Notes: a model not told the origin generated them from the sequence alone. A stretch of 64,000 bases of DNA from Peromyscus leucopus (GCF_004664715.2 NC_051063.1:75212018-75276017), one strand, 5' to 3'. Positions 11,040-24,541 are shown, counted from the stretch's first letter. Made by a program: numbers and translations.

Positions 11040-13190
11040 CAAATGACAATATACCAACAAATGGAGAATGTCAGCAAGGAAACAGAAACACAAAAGAGAA
11101 CCATATGGAAACATTAGAGTTGAAAAGTACAGTGACTAACATGAAGAGTTCCTCAGAGAGGTTCAAGTATAGATCAGAAGTTCAAGTAAAGATCAGGAGG
11201 CAGAATTAGTGCATTCATCCATATCTAATAGAGAGTGTATAATCCAAAGAAGAAAATGGGGAAAATGAACAAAATTATACAGACTCTCAGAGAAATGTGA
11301 GACATCCAAGCATACCAATATATGTGCAATAGGAGCCCCTGAAGAAGAGGCGAAAGAAAGAAAGGAACGGGAAAGTTATTTAAAGAAATAATGGCTAAAA
11401 CATCTCCAAATCAATGAAACACATTAGTGTATACACCTAAGAAACTCAACACACTACAAACAGGTAAAAATAAAGAATCCCCACAGAGACAAATCATTAT
11501 ACACATAAGGGAAGACAAGGATAAGGATGTACTAAAGCTGGAAGGAAAAATGACTTGTTGTATAGAAGGGAACCTAATAAGGTTAATAGCTGGCTTCTGG
11601 TTACAAATAATCCCAGGAGGAGAAACAGCATCATAGACTCCAATTGCTCAAAAAAAAAAAAAAACAACTGTCAATCAGGTCAGGAAAAATTACCTTTCAA
11701 ATATGAAGGAGAACTAAAGATGTCCTCGGAGAAATTAAGTTGCTAGCTAACTCACCTTATTAAAAACAGTGAAGGAAGTCTTCAAGCGGAAATGAGTGAT
11801 TTTAGGTAGTAATGTAAATTCTTGCAGAAACCAGAGAAAACCACTGATATTCCTAAAGACAACATAAACGTGGATCTCTTCATCATGTTCTTAAAAAAAA
11901 AAAAAAAGCAATTGTAGGGAACAGTATCAACTGTATTGCTAGGTCTCTGCTATACCAAAAGGAAATGTATTTGCTAATAACAGCACAGAAGAGGATGATG
12001 GGAGCAGAGTTGGACTGGGTTAAGAAAATGACACTGGATGGTAACTCACCTTTAAGACTCCACAATAGAGACAGCTCAACTTCAAAACTATTAAAGGGTC
12101 TGCAGAGAAAACTGTCCAAAGGAGATACAAAACTGGTCAATAAGCACATGAAAAGATTTTAGCCATGAGTTAAATGTGCAATATTGAGCACAGGTTCATG
12201 TGTGCAAATACGTGGTTCCCTGCTGGTGGTACAATATTGGGAGGTTGTAATACTCCCTGGATATAGGTGGGACCTGGCTGGAAGACTTAGGGCCAGAGGA
12301 GTAGGACTTGAGTGTTACACCCTGATCCCCCTTTGGGATGGAGCCTCTTTGATTCCTAGTTACCTCCACAAATTCATCAGTGCCGTGCGTACCGGCTGCT
12401 GGCCATCCCCATCATCTTGGACCGCATGTCCTGAACCACAAGCCAGAATAGACCCTTCCTGCCTTAGGGTATTTTTGTCAGGTATCTCATAGCACTAATT
12501 AAAAATCACAGGTACAGTCATAAAGGAAAATTACAAGCGGATAACAGTTTACACCCACAAAACATACCTCAAAAAATGGGATGTAGCTAGCAACAAAGAA
12601 AAAGAGTGCCAGAGACCTCATTTACTTCTGGTGGGAATAGAAAATGGTGCAAAGCTGTGAAAAACAGGAGCACAGCTTCTCCAAGTACAGAGCAGCCATG
12701 TGGTCCACCATTCCATAGCTGGTTATAAGCCCCTCCCCCCCAAAACCTAAAAGTACCTATCCATACAAATTTATACAGGTATTTATGTAGTGTTATTTCT
12801 CACAGTCCAAAGTTAAAAAACAGCTCATGTGTCCACCAACTGGTAAGTGGAGAAATGAGTTGTGTCCTATATTCATACAATAGAATTTGTAGGACTGTGG
12901 GATGCTCAGCCTTCCCCATGCATATCATATGACTTAATTTATTTGACTTGAGTGGAATAGGCAACCAGTGGTTGGCTGGCTCTGGGGAGGCGAAAGATGG
13001 CCAAGCAAGAGCTGGTGGTTTCAGGCTGTCTCTTCTGGATGACAGAAATGTCCTGGGCTAAGACTGAACCTATAAAAACTCTATGAATGAACTGTAAACT
13101 ACAAGCTATAAGTATGTACCACAAAATATTTTAATGGTTGAACTGTATCATAAGTAAATTTTAGCTCAATAAAAATTTTCAAAGACTAGT
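11040..13190 (+). repeat. Ancient L1M/HAL1 LINE fossil
   Basis: The order follows an old L1. An ORF1-like part at 11260-11780 has gagcccctgaagaag, agaaataatggctaaaacatc, gaaactcaacacactac and gtcctcggagaaattaag. A later part has agcacatgaaaagattttag (12150) and an L1M-like 3' end with ctcaataaaaattttc (about 13165-13185). Numerous stops and frameshifts. A younger fragment interrupts it at about 12180-12510. Confidence 0.72.
12180..12510 (+). repeat. Rodent repeat fragment inside L1M fossil
   Basis: acaatattgggaggttgtaa opens it. The 3' portion, ctgaaccacaagccagaata gaccctt..., matches the 3' tail (aaccgtgagccaaaataaac type) of the repeats at about 33270, 45230 and 52260. Probably an Lx-type L1 3' fragment. 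Confidence 0.5.
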
Positions 13191-13447
13191 TTTTGAAAAC
13201 GCACAAGCTATTCATAACAAAAGCTATTAAAAGCATTATAGAGAAAAACTTTATGAATAAATGGGGAAACAGACTATTGATGGAGCAGAACACTTGATGG
13301 TAAAGAGACGTCTACTCTCCCTCAGGGCAGTCCATTGACTCTACACCAGCTCCATCCCATCCCTGGCAGGCCTCAGAGAAAGCTATGAGCCAATGCTAAA
13401 GTACGTGGAAAAAAAGAAAGGACTTATAATTTCCAAAGGCAATCTTG

Positions 13448-13479
<32 letters not shown>

Positions 13480-13794
13480 AGAGATGAAGGCTCAAATTGC
13501 CTGACTTCAACCTCCATTGTGCCGCTGTGGTAACCAATAGGGTGAGATCAGCTTACGGGGAACAGCACAGAATTGCAGAAGCACACACATGCAAAAGCAG
13601 ACCCATATTTATTAACTTCTGCAGAGGCACTAAAGCAATCTTATGGAGAAATGGAAGTCTTTTCAAGAAAGGAAGCTGAACAATGATCTCAATATGGAAA
13701 TTCATCAGCTTCAAACTGGACTTCACACTACGGAAAAAAAAAATTGGTTTGAGAAAAGCTTCCAAGTCAAAACAAAAATCCTAAGATTCTCTCA

Positions 13795-13968
13795 AAAAGA
13801 TTGACTTTTATTAACATGTGTGTGCATAGCATGTGTTCACCACATGTGTGGGTGCCCACAGAGGTCAGAAGAGGACATCAGGTGCCATGAAGCTGGAGTT
13901 ACAGGCGAGCTGCCTGACATGGATATTAGAGACCAGCACCCTTAACCACTAAGCCACCTCTCTGGCCC
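13795..13968 (-). repeat. B3 SINE
   Basis: Right edge aaccactaagccacctctct and the gaggtcagaagaggacatca body mark a reverse-complemented B3, inserted in the L1 ORF2 fossil. Confidence 0.82.
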
Positions 13969-14534
13969 CAACAATAAAGTTTCGTTTTTTGGTTTTTTGT
14001 TTTTTTTTTTAAGGAAAGAATGAAGATATCTTTGCAACTTCAGGGTAGCAAAGGGACTCTTACCCGGTACACAGTAATAACCATGAAAGAAAAAAGATTT
14101 ATTCAAATTCTAAACTAACCTCTCATCAAAAGACACTATCAAGACAACTAACAAGCAAACAAACATCTCCATCACAATGGGAGAAAATATCACAAAACAT
14201 TTATCTGGCCAAAAAGGAAAGGAAAAGTGCTTATAAACAGAGCATAGGAAACACTACCAACTAACCTTAAATAGAGAAAATGAACTTGAGCCGATGATAT
14301 GCAAATAGGGAGATATGTGAGCAGTCACTATGCAAAAGGAGAGACTTCACAGTGTCATTAGTCATCGGGGACATGCAAAGTAAATCTGCCAAGAGGTACC
14401 ACTAAATACACACCAAGATGAGTAAAATTAAAAAGACTAACAATACCAAATGCTAGTGTGATACGGAAAGTCTAGAGTTATCATACATTGCCAGTGGGAA
14501 GGTAAACTGAGGCAAGTGTTTTGGAACAGGGGTC

Positions 14535-15310
14535 AGCAGCTTCTTTTTTTTTAATTAAGGAATTTTTTATTCATTTTACATACCAATCACAGATCCTCCT
14601 CCTCCTCCTCCTCCCACCCCTCCCTCCTTCCTCCCCCAATCCACACCCCATTCCCTCCTCCAACAAGGTAAGGCCTCCCATGGGGAGTTAGCAGAGGCTG
14701 GTATATTCAGCAGAGGCAGGTCCAAGCCCCTCCCCCTGCATCAAGGCTACAGGCAGTAGGCTCCAAAAAGCCCGCTCATGCACCAGGGATGGATCCTGAT
14801 CTTACTGCCAGGGTACCCTTAAGCAGATCAAGCTACACAACTGTGTCGCTTATGCAGAGGGCCTAGTCCAGTCCCAAGGAGGCTCCACAGCTGTTGGTCT
14901 AAAGTTTGTGAGTTCCCACTAGTTGGTTGTCTCTGTAGGTTTCCTCATCATGATCATGATGCCCCTTGTTCATGGAATCCCTCTTCCCTCTCTTCAACCC
15001 TATTACTGGAGCTCGGCCTGGTGCTTGGCTGTGGATCTCTGCATCTGCTTCCCTCAGTTACTGAATGAAGGCTCTATGATGACAGTTAGGGTAGTCACCA
15101 ATCTGATTACTGGGGTAAGCCATTTCAGGAACCCTCTCACTATTGCTAGTGGTCTAAGCTGGGGTCATCCTTGTGGATTCCTGGGAACCTCCCCAGCATC
15201 TGGCCTCTCCCCATCTCCATGGCATCTCCCTCCATCATGGTATCTCCCTGATTGCTCCCCAACTCCATCCCTGCTCCAGCTAGGATGAGAACAGGAAGGA
15301 GCAGCTTCTT
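14535..15310 (-). mobile_element. Young L1 3' end with target-site duplication
   Basis: A 5'-truncated L1 on the minus strand: poly(T) at the left (its A-tail), followed by the pyrimidine-rich strand of the L1 3'-UTR polypurine tract (cctcctcctcctcctccca) and about 650 bp of L1 3' sequence. The 11-bp direct repeat AGCAGCTTCTT at 14535-14545 and 15300-15310 bounds it. The flanks rejoin inside the older L1 fossil, so the age order is clear. Confidence 0.85.
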
Positions 15311-16734
15311 CTAATGCTAAAAATAGGTACCTACAAGTGCTATTCATAGACATTTAAAAAAACAAAACAACACCATGGATCAATGGAAAGATCTGCATAA
15401 AAACATTCATGGAGGATTTACTTATAACTGGAGAAATCCCCAGTGCTGCCAAGAATAGAATGGACACGCAGCTTTGCAGCACTCAGTAGGGTGACATACA
15501 ATAAAAATGAATAAATTACTGATATTTACAACAACATGGATGAATTAGAAGACATTGTACTGACAAACACTTCCGTGCACTGAAGAGAACACGTTGAATG
15601 ATTTCCATATATGAAATTTAAATAGACAAAGTTAATCTGTAGTTCAAAAGGAGAGAAAGAAAAAGGAAAGAAAGAAGGTATAGGAGAGCTGAAGAGCAGA
15701 TGCCCGACACCAGTGGAAGAGGATTGATTGGCTGGAAGTGGACAGAAAGGAAACATCAGTGAGCAGAATAGTCATCTGTCAGGGCTGATTGGCTCCAACT
15801 TACACATTTCAAAGTACCAAGGGTGAACACGGTTAAAGTCTAAAAAGAAAAGAATTGTTACCTTCTGTCAGCAGGGTGGGGAAGCAGCAGGAAAAACAAA
15901 ACCAACCAAGTGGAAAACAGGAAAGGAGAAGAGTAGAGTGTGGGTCAGATTTTTATCACCATAACCAAGAGAAGCATTTAAACAGAGGGAAGCCTTGTTT
16001 CAGTTTATGGTTTCAGACGGTCCCAGTTCATAGGTCCTTGGCTCTATTGTTCCTTGGTTACTTCGAGGAACTGCTCATGTCATGGCGGTCAAGAAGCAGA
16101 CAGAGAATGCCTGTGACTGGGGCCTTCCAGCATCTGTCCCTCTTGTCCCATCCTCGGCACCCACATTTGGGGCAGGTCCCCCCCCCAGTCAGTGGTCTCT
16201 GGAGACCCCCACAGACACCACAGTTGTGCTTTCCTAGTCTCCTAGGTGGTTCTCAAGCCAGGCCAGTTGATGAGCCAGGCTGGTCTGCCTGCGGCATGGG
16301 GATTCTCAGGCTCTCATTTCTCACTTCTATGCCCCAAACTTTTATGATAAAATGTTAGGACTAAATAAAGTGGGCAGAGAAATGGGGAGGAAGGGAAGAA
16401 AATAGGAAGGGAGAAGACAGGCAGACAAGGAATCAACTGGAACCATTCATCTGACTTTGGTCCTTTTTTCACAGAAATTCAACAGCAAGTCAATTTGAGA
16501 CAGTTTATTTTGAATCAATTAAATAACAACCATTTAAAGATATTATACCTATTCAGAGCAGGGACTTGGGGAAATGGGTGAATTTAACACATGAATAATC
16601 AGCATCTTCCCTTTCCCGCATAAGTGCCCTAGGCCAGGTTTAACAGCCTGGATTAGAAGGACTGACATTTTTGGACTGTAAAATCCTTTGTTGTTAAGCT
16701 TTCCATGCTCAGCAGAATAACCCCCTATAACCAG

Positions 16735-17000
16735 ACACACACATTCACACTGACACATAGACACACACAGACACATAAACACACAGAGAAACATTGGCAC
16801 AGACAGATATACAGACACACAGACATACACGAGTGAATATAGACACAGACACACAAATGCACAGACATATAGACACACACACAAATGAACACAGACACAT
16901 AAATACACAGAGATACATATATACACATAAACACACAACCATAAACAGATTCACATACACACAGACACATGTGCACAGGCGTTTTACACACACACACTAG
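16735..17000 (+). repeat. Degenerate CA-rich array (acacagacacata variants)
   Basis: About 265 bp of repeating acaca/gacaca/cataaaca blocks. It makes open frames in several registers on both strands, all of low complexity. Confidence 0.92.
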
Positions 17001-17369
17001 ACAACCCAAAATGTCTTCAGACATTGTTAAATGTTACTGTGGAGGGACAAACGGCCCAGTTAAGAATGCCTGCCCTAGACTATATACATTCTTGACAAAG
17101 ATGCCATCCATCCCTTTGGGGAATGAAAATTGGCTTTTGGAAAGATGATGAGTCTTACATACACATTATAGCTACTTGGAAAAAATATCTTCGGAGGGGA
17201 ACTATGAGAAACTCTTGCCAAGCTCCCTGGTGTCTCTTGACATGATGGTGATATTGAGAGCTTTTATTCTTACGTACATTAAAAGAGATATAATCTGTGG
17301 CATTAAAATTTCATAGTGGGACTTAAGAGGGAAAGTCTACCAATTCCACGGGGAGGAGGTTGGGTCTAT

Positions 17370-17440
17370 GATAAACAGATGATGGAGGGGGACTATGATA
17401 AACAGATGATGGAGAGGGATCTTTGATAAACAGATGGAGA
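17370..17440 (+). repeat. Short tandem repeat, 27-28 bp period, about three copies
   Basis: gataaacagatgatggag begins at 17370 and 17397, and a third shortened copy (gataaacagatggag) at 17425. Confidence 0.88.
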
Positions 17441-17469
17441 CACACTGCTCTATAGTGTGATGCTTGCCA

Positions 17470-17540
17470 TGCCAGGAGTTAGATGTTTGCCTAGCATGTG
17501 TGATTGCCTAGGTTTAATTCCTAGTACCAAACTCAGCTTT
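17470..17540 (+). repeat. ID SINE fragment
   Basis: gatgtttgcctagcatgtgt followed by ggtttaattcctagtacc matches the tRNA-Ala-derived ID element. Confidence 0.6.
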
Positions 17541-18589
17541 CTCTTACTCCAGACTTTTGTCTGCTCAAAACAAGCCATCCAGCATGGAGGCAGTTCTTCC
17601 CATAAGTAGAAAGACAGGACTAAATGAATTCAGTAGCTCCTCAGAATCTTCCCAATTGTTCTGGAAGCTTGGGATGGAGGATAATAATTTAGGGGGAGGG
17701 AGAAGAGAACTCTGAGGGGCTTGTGCCACACATGTCTGCTCTGCTGATGTTCCTTGTCATGACAATAAAATTGGAAGCTTTACTGTTTACACTAGAAGAC
17801 AAACCACATAATATGTGACCTCAACTCACTGGCAGTATGTCCTGGTTGAACCAATGACCTATGTACCCCATGCCCTTTTATCCAATGCTTAAAAGAAGCA
17901 TAAAGAAGCAATTGCAAGCATTCTGTCCACCTACAGAAACCCATGATAGCGATGGTGTTTCATCAAAGGACGCACAACAAATGAATCTTGCCATTCCTCT
18001 CCCCTGGTTCCTCTTTCTCCACACAAAAGCCAGCCCAGCTACTTAAGCAGCAGCTGCTTTGTGACATTGAATATTCATGCTTGATGGAGTCCAACCTGGC
18101 ATAGATGAGATCTTGTGATAATTTCCCAAGTTGTAGCTAAAACCTATTCAGATTCCATTGCTGAGAACAAACACCCAGACGCTGAGCTTAAGAAGGCAGA
18201 CACACTAGTGTACACTCTGCTTTCAAGGACTTTGCTATCAGAAATACCACCGAGGCTGAACAAGCACCTAACAGCACATGGAGCCTCTATGCTGGAGGCA
18301 TTGGAGCATCGTGGTGATGTTTCTGACTTCAAAATGGCAGAGGAGTGGAGCAACAAATGGTGGTTAACCATTTGTTGACCAGTGTGGCTCCTTAAGGTTG
18401 CCAGTCACTTGATCCAACCCACTCTAAACATCGCTGTGCCTGGGAAGTCCCATTTTTACAGTCCGTTGACTTTGAACATCCGGATCTCATGCTGCACAGC
18501 CTTCCATCGGCTGTAAACCTTACTAGGGAAGATTGAGGTTTCCTCAATAAGAAAGAGTTCATCTTCAGAAGTGTCACAAAGAGGACTGA

Positions 18590-18915
18590 GAACACAGCTC
18601 GGTGTTGGGTCATTTGCCTACCATGTGTGAGCACCCGGCTTCAGTTTCCAGCATGGGGCACGGAGCTCAGTGGCAAAGCATGTGTCTGGCCTGTACAAAG
18701 CTTTGTGTTTGATGCTCGGCATGTTATAAGCCAGATAGGATGGGGCATGCCTGTAATGCTAGCACTTCCGAGGTGGAGACAGAAGGATCAGCAAAGCTTC
18801 CCTTGACTATACATGCACACATACATACACACACAGGTAATATGCTCACATGCACCCAGATACTCAACCTGAGTTCAAGGTCAGCCTGGGATACAAGAGA
18901 CTCTGTTCTTTAAAA
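18590..18915 (+). repeat. ID fragment followed by B4 SINE
   Basis: Two ID-like heads (tttgcctaccatgtgtgagc and gagctcagtggcaaagcatg) are followed by a B1-like part (gccagataggatggggcatg cctgtaatgctagcac) and ctgagttcaaggtcagcctg at the right, with a CA-rich insertion near 18815. Confidence 0.7.
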
Positions 18916-20274
18916 AAGAAATCAATGCCACATAGAAACTTTGCCTGAGTATCCCACCTTGATGAGCTGTCTGATATATTTTGGATTAAGATGGTAATAT
19001 CAACTTTTCCTTGACGTTCTAACCTGTCAGCCTGCCCTCCTTAGACTACCAGTCATACTGTCTCATGAGCCAATTCTTTCAAATAAATGTCTTGAGGAAG
19101 AAGACAGAAAGACATCCTAATGCTTCTGTGTCTCTGGAGAACCTAGACAAGTCCAAACAGAACTTGGATTCCATCTGGCAGTGCCTGAACTCCACCCCAC
19201 TGCAGGGAGAAGAGAAGGAACAAACAAAACAACTGTTAATTTCGCGAGCTGAAGACAGCTCACTCTTCCTGTCCTCAGAAGACAGCAATGACAAGAAGCA
19301 GCCCTTTCAACCCAGGGGACCCTGCAAACGTAGGAGCCAGAGGTGTCGGGTACAATGAAAGGCATGAGAGCCAGGACTTCAGAAACAGGCGAGCACAGAG
19401 TCTCTGTAAGGAGAAGCCAAGCCTCACACTCTCCATCCTGTAAAGCCTGGAAGTCACCCACAACTTGACTCTAAAAGCTTTGGGCTTTGGAAAAAGAGCG
19501 AAGTGGAGGGTCCCATGGAGGAACCAGACCAAAAACATGGTGACTAACAAAAGTCTAGTGGGTAACCCAAGAAGCACCGGGGCCTCCTGCACAGCATCAG
19601 CTCTAGTTCACACATCTAGAAGAAACTGGAGAGCCTCCCCTGGGGATCCAACAGACTCAGGGTTGAAGGCCAGATGCTAACAAGCAGGGCCCCTGACTGA
19701 GCTCAGCTCCCTCCCAGTCACCCGTGGCAAAGACCAGTGAATGTGCCTTGCCCAGGCAGCTTTAGCTATCCACCCTGAAGGTAGGACACATGGCTGAGAA
19801 CACCAGGTATTTGAACAAATGAGCATGTGAGGACAAAGAGAAGGGAAGGCAAGACTCGAGACACAGAGAGGCAAGAGTTATCATCCCATTGGTGAGAAAA
19901 AGAACAAGGTATTAAGTTTATTAAACTCCAAAAGTTTGAGAAAGCTCTTAGAAATTAAAAATAGAAAAAAATAATAACCTTCTATAGAATTTTATGCCAT
20001 TCTCTATGTCTTAAATCTCCAAGAGGTGATTGTAAAGCAAACAAAAGGTAGACAACAGGAAAGAAAGATAATGAGAGAGTAACTCAGTATCTGCCCATAC
20101 AGAGCTACAGGGTACAGAAACAGAGTGACGAAACTTCCAATTAAAAAGACACATCCAGTGGCCAGGACAGTAAGTACAGAAACAGAAGTTCAGTGGGGTG
20201 TGTCACTGTGAAGTTTCAGATGGCCAGTGGTAGAGAATGGGTCCTTAAGAAGTCACAAAGGGGGGGAAAGCAAA

Positions 20275-20475
20275 AGTTAAGTGCTCTTATTTTTAGACAG
20301 GATCTCATGTGCTCAGGCTAGCCCTGAACGCCCTATGGAGCTTTAGATGACCTTGAACTCCTACCTCTACCTCCTGATTGCTGGAATTTACAGGCATGCA
20401 CCACTATACCCAGGTAGTTCAGTGCCAAACACTATGTGTGCTAGGCAAACATGGGTACCAACTGAGTCGCAGCCC
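20275..20475 (-). repeat. B4/RSINE-type SINE
   Basis: Reverse-complemented B1-like part (cctgattgctggaatttaca ggcatgcaccac) joined to an ID-like head (gtgctaggcaaacatgggta ccaactgagtc). Confidence 0.75.
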
Positions 20476-20937
20476 CAGCTCCCCCAGACAAAGACGAAGA
20501 GAGCACCTCCATCACACGAACCCCAGGCACACTGCAACCTGGAGACCCTCATGGAAATGACTGAAAACCTGAACTTCCACACAAAGAGCATAAAAACCTC
20601 AAGACATGTAACTCATTTTACTCTCTGGTGAGAAACTGTGAAAACTCCTCTCCTGGAGGCTGTCCCTGCTCCTGGACTGCCTTTCTAGGGCCCCCTACTC
20701 TCATCACATGGCATCCCCACACTAGTGTTTGCCCTCACATTCAAGAAGGGCACAGTCAAGTTCGTCCTTGCCTTCTCCACCCAGTCAATGCTCAGCCCAG
20801 GACCCGCCAAATACTCAGGGCTCACAAAGTCAGTTATAATCCATATGCTTTTATATCTTCTCTGCCATACACATGTATCCTGTAAGCAACAACTGTCCCA
20901 TTTTATACAGTGCCAGAGTTGTTGAAAAGTAAGAGTT

Positions 20938-21032
20938 CCGGGACTGGAAATGCAAATCAGTGGTACAACATTTGCTTAACAACCCTGAGGCCCTGGATCC
21001 CATTTCCAGCACCATTTAAAAACAAACAAGAA
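20938..21032 (+). repeat. ID SINE
   Basis: ggactggaaatgcaaatcag tggtacaacatttgc ... ccctggatcccatttccagc, then an A-rich tail. Confidence 0.75.
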
Positions 21033-21089
21033 CTTCATATGTGTGTTTTGAGCGTGCTGGCCTTGTATTAGCTGTTTGTTTAGTGTGCT

Positions 21090-21530
21090 GGCTGGTGTCC
21101 TGGGGTGCTTTCTATGGCTGTGATAAACACCCAGGACTAAAAGCAGTTTGGAGAAGAATAGTTTAGTTGGCTCATACTTCCACATCACAGTCCATCACTG
21201 AGGAAGACAGGGAAGAAACTCAAGGCAGGATCCTGGAGCCGGGAACTGAATCAGAAGCCATGGGAGGAACACTGCTTATGGGCTTGTTCCACATGGCTTG
21301 CTCAGCCTGTTTTCTTATAGCACCCAGGACCACTAGCCCAGGGATGGCACTGCCCACAGCGGGCTGGGCTCTCCCACATCAATCATTAGTCAAGAAACTG
21401 CCCCCACAGACTTGCCTACAGGCCAGTCTTGTAGAGGCATGTTCTCAAATGAGGTCCTCTCCTCCCAGGTGACCCTAGCTTGTGTCAAGTTGACAACAAC
21501 AAGAAAAAACCCTAACCAACCCAGCCAATT
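21090..21530 (-). repeat. Rodent interspersed repeat (same family as 3339-4503)
   Basis: Reverse-oriented copy: begins tttctatggctgtgataaac and ends cttgtgtcaagttgacaaca. The stretch cttatagcacccaggaccac is shared (inverted) with the copy at 3.3-4.5 kb. Confidence 0.75.
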
Positions 21531-23119
21531 TAAGATAAGAGTTTCGCTATGCAGTCTAGACTGCCCTCAATCCCACGATTCCTCTGGCCTCTACCTCCCT
21601 TTCTCTGTAGTCGTCAGTATCCTGCCTTAGTAATGTTTTGTGATGATACTGCTGCTGTGCAGTATTGGTACCAGCAAGGCTGCAGGTCTTTCTCCACAAA
21701 GGGCAGATCATAACTACAATTCCATGGGCCTTACATCCCTCTCACAGTTACTCAGCTCTTCCACTGTAAAGGGAAAGCCACCATACAACAAGTGGATGGA
21801 TGGGCATCCTGATGTTCCAGTACAGAGGGACTGACTATAGATGGGAGCAGTGGCCGGAAGTGGCTCACAAGCTGACACCTGGATGCTATGGCTCTCACCA
21901 GAGGTGGGAAGGAGGTCTCGACTCCCACTACTTTGGGAGGACAGCGGTTTCTTTATAGCTTGACAGGACCGTGATTTGTTATCTCCGACGTCTCCCTCAT
22001 ACAGATTTTCCTCTTAGAAGCTGAATTGATACCCAATCAAAAGTTGAGACAATTCACTGTACTGAACACCCTCATATTCAGCCCCTGGAGAAGGCACGAT
22101 GCTGTCTCTATCTTCTTTAACTACTAAGTTTACAACCACTTGCTCTGTGCAAGTGTGGTCTCTGCTCTTCCAATCAAGGAAACTCAGGCTGTCTCACAGA
22201 GCAGATCTCCTGAGAATGCTGTGACGGGGCTTTGCTGCTTGCTGTATGAACACACCACACTAGAGTCATTCAGCTGCTTAAGGGAGATTCAAACCAAGCT
22301 CTTCTGTTTCCAAAACAAACTGATGTCTGTTCTTAAGTCTGAAGAAAAACCAAGTGTTCTACAGGATAATATGAGAATGTGGATTACATCCAGCTACCAG
22401 CAATCTGTGAATAGAGGAGCCCGACCCACATCTCTTGAGCCTGGGATCCGCCTCATCCAGTCACTCAAGTCTAGACTAGAAAATTGATCTTGTAGGGAAC
22501 ATCGAGTATTATAACAAAATGAGGGTCCACTGAGGTCATCCCTTCTGAGGAGCAAAAAGCCACACCAATCATGAGCACCAATCATAGCACTTATGAGTTT
22601 GTCTTGGATAAAGCAGCTCCCTTCAAGCTAATACAAGTCTCACAAGTCAGAGAAGAGTACAAACAGGAAACATCAAAACCCAGAGACTGTGATGGGCATC
22701 ACTGTGTCTGCCAAGAAGAGCAAACGCTAATGTCTTAAAGAGCATCTGGGGCAAAAGATATAACAGCCTTTGCCCCAAAGTACAGATCCCTGCCAGCCAC
22801 ACATCTGCAAGGCAGGCAGCCAGCGGAAGCCTGTGAGAAAACAAGCTTTTGGTGCAGGAGGAGAGAATACACATCTAAAATAAACATTTCGTTAAAGCTT
22901 GGCCACTAATATCTGAGGTCCATAGTCTGCCAGCTTGAGGTGTGCACATGACAGCTACTTCCTGCCCAAGTTCAAATGCACCAGCAGACATTAACCTGTG
23001 CTATGGCCCTCAGTCAAATATTTGAAAGAGCCAGGATTAAGATTTTCTATTTTAGGAAAGGTTTCACTTCCTAGTGATCCTAAATTTTAAAGCCCTTTAG
23101 AACGCATCATGAGCAGTAA

Positions 23120-23400
23120 GTCTTGAGGAGATGGCTCAGTTAATGAGGTGTTTGTCATGCAAGCATGAGAAGCTGAGTTAGGATCCCCAGGTCCACATTT
23201 TAGAAAAAAGAAAGCTTAGCACGGCGATACATATCTGGAATGCAGACCAGCAAAGCAGAGACAGGTGGATCTCTGAAGCTTGTGAGTCAACCAGCCTAGC
23301 CCAATCATTGAGCTCCAGGTTCAGTGAGAGACCCCATCTCAAAGCATAAGGTGGAGAGCAACCAAGGAAGGTACTGCATGTCAACCTTTAGCCTCCACAC
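23120..23400 (+). repeat. B4 SINE
   Basis: Head gaggagatggctcagttaat, B1-like middle gcagagacaggtggatctct, and 3' end ttcagtgagagaccccatct; followed by CA repeats that probably grew at its 3' end. Confidence 0.85.
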
Positions 23401-23404
23401 ATGC

Positions 23405-23405
<1 letters not shown>

Positions 23406-23449
<44 letters not shown>

Positions 23450-23460
23450 AAATATATATA
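23406..23460 (+). repeat. (CA)n with AT tail
   Basis: About 19 CA units, then a TA-rich stretch. Confidence 0.96.
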
Positions 23461-24336
23461 CACCCATGTATATATACACCATACGCAATACACACATACA
23501 CAAGAAACAAGACAAATCAAAGACAGAGGACATGAGTGAACCCACCTACAGATGACACAGATGGAGAACCTATAGGAGCTGATCCCCCACCCTAAATACT
23601 ATACCAGATCCCTTAAAATGTTACAGCTTTGGAACCCTTGACAATGAGGGCATAATAACCTACTACAGCAGGAATCTACCTGTCCAGCCGGCATCTAACC
23701 ACAAAACATACATTCATGTTAACTATGACTTGAGAACAGCAAGGTTGGAAGGAAGCACTCTTGCGTTCTGACTGAAGCCCAGAGCAACCTTGGGCTATAC
23801 TTTCTCCTATCCCCATGTCCTTGCTGTAGGCACCTCAGTGGCATGATGAAACAGTGGCTTATGGCATTGGATCTGGTTGTTTATGCACTTCCTAGGCTGC
23901 TGAAAAAGGCTATCACAAATTTGGTAACATAACAGACACTCATTCCCATACAGCTTTGGACACCAGAATTCCCAAACTGAAAATGAAGACGTCAGCAGGG
24001 CCACATTTCTTCTAGGCTCTACAGAAGAACCAATCCTTCAGCATCTCCCAGTTCTGGTAGATCCAGGTGCTCCCTGGCCATGGCTGCATCACTCCATCCT
24101 GCTGTGTCTTCACTGAGCCTTCTCCCCACCTCTATCTCCATCCTCCTCTCCTGTCTCCTATAAGGACATCTATCATTGGTTTGGGGAATAGCCTAAATCT
24201 AACCGTTTAATATTCTTACCTTGTGGGTCTTTTTTCCTTTGGCAATTAAACACTAAGATTTCTTTAAAGCAAAAAGCCTGCATGGAGAACGGTAAGTGCA
24301 GTCTAGTTATTTAACACATCCATTTTCTTATGTAGT

Positions 24337-24337
<1 letters not shown>

Positions 24338-24379
<42 letters not shown>

Positions 24380-24480
24380 GTGTGTGTATGTGTGTGGTAT
24401 GTGTATGTGTGGTGTGTGTGTGGTGTGTGTGTGTGGTGTGTGTGTGTGGTGTGTATATGTGTGGTGTGATGTGGTATGGT

Positions 24481-24531
<51 letters not shown>

Positions 24532-24541
24532 TGTGTGTGTT
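24338..24541 (+). repeat. Compound (TG)n / TGTGGTG array
   Basis: About 200 bp of TG with interspersed ggtgtg and tatg variants, ending in a second pure TG block. Likely variable in length. Confidence 0.97.

Larger units (their letters stand above)
13200..15780 (+). repeat. Ancient L1 ORF2 fossil, broken by later insertions
   Basis: Readable ORF2-like pieces in order: caaaggcaatcttgatt and ctcaaattgcctgacttcaa (13435-13510), aagcagacccatatttatta (13594), gggagaaaatatcacaaaac (14180), gggacatgcaaagtaaatc (14370), tcatacattgccagtgggaa (14480), aacattcatggaggatttac (15402), caacatggatgaattagaag (15533). It is interrupted by a 27-29 A run, a B3 SINE (13795-13968) and a young L1 3' end (14546-15299). 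Confidence 0.72.

Noticed and set aside
16549..17024. Long Cys/Val-rich or His/Thr-rich frames
   Set aside because: They translate degenerate CA repeats in several frames at once, as at 6345-6645, 8494-8871, 23305-23540 and 24328-24578.
20938..21032. tRNA-like sequences at SINE heads (here and in other B2, B4 and ID elements)
   Set aside because: They carry the A/B-box-like parts of tRNA-derived SINEs but lack a foldable cloverleaf and are followed by SINE bodies.
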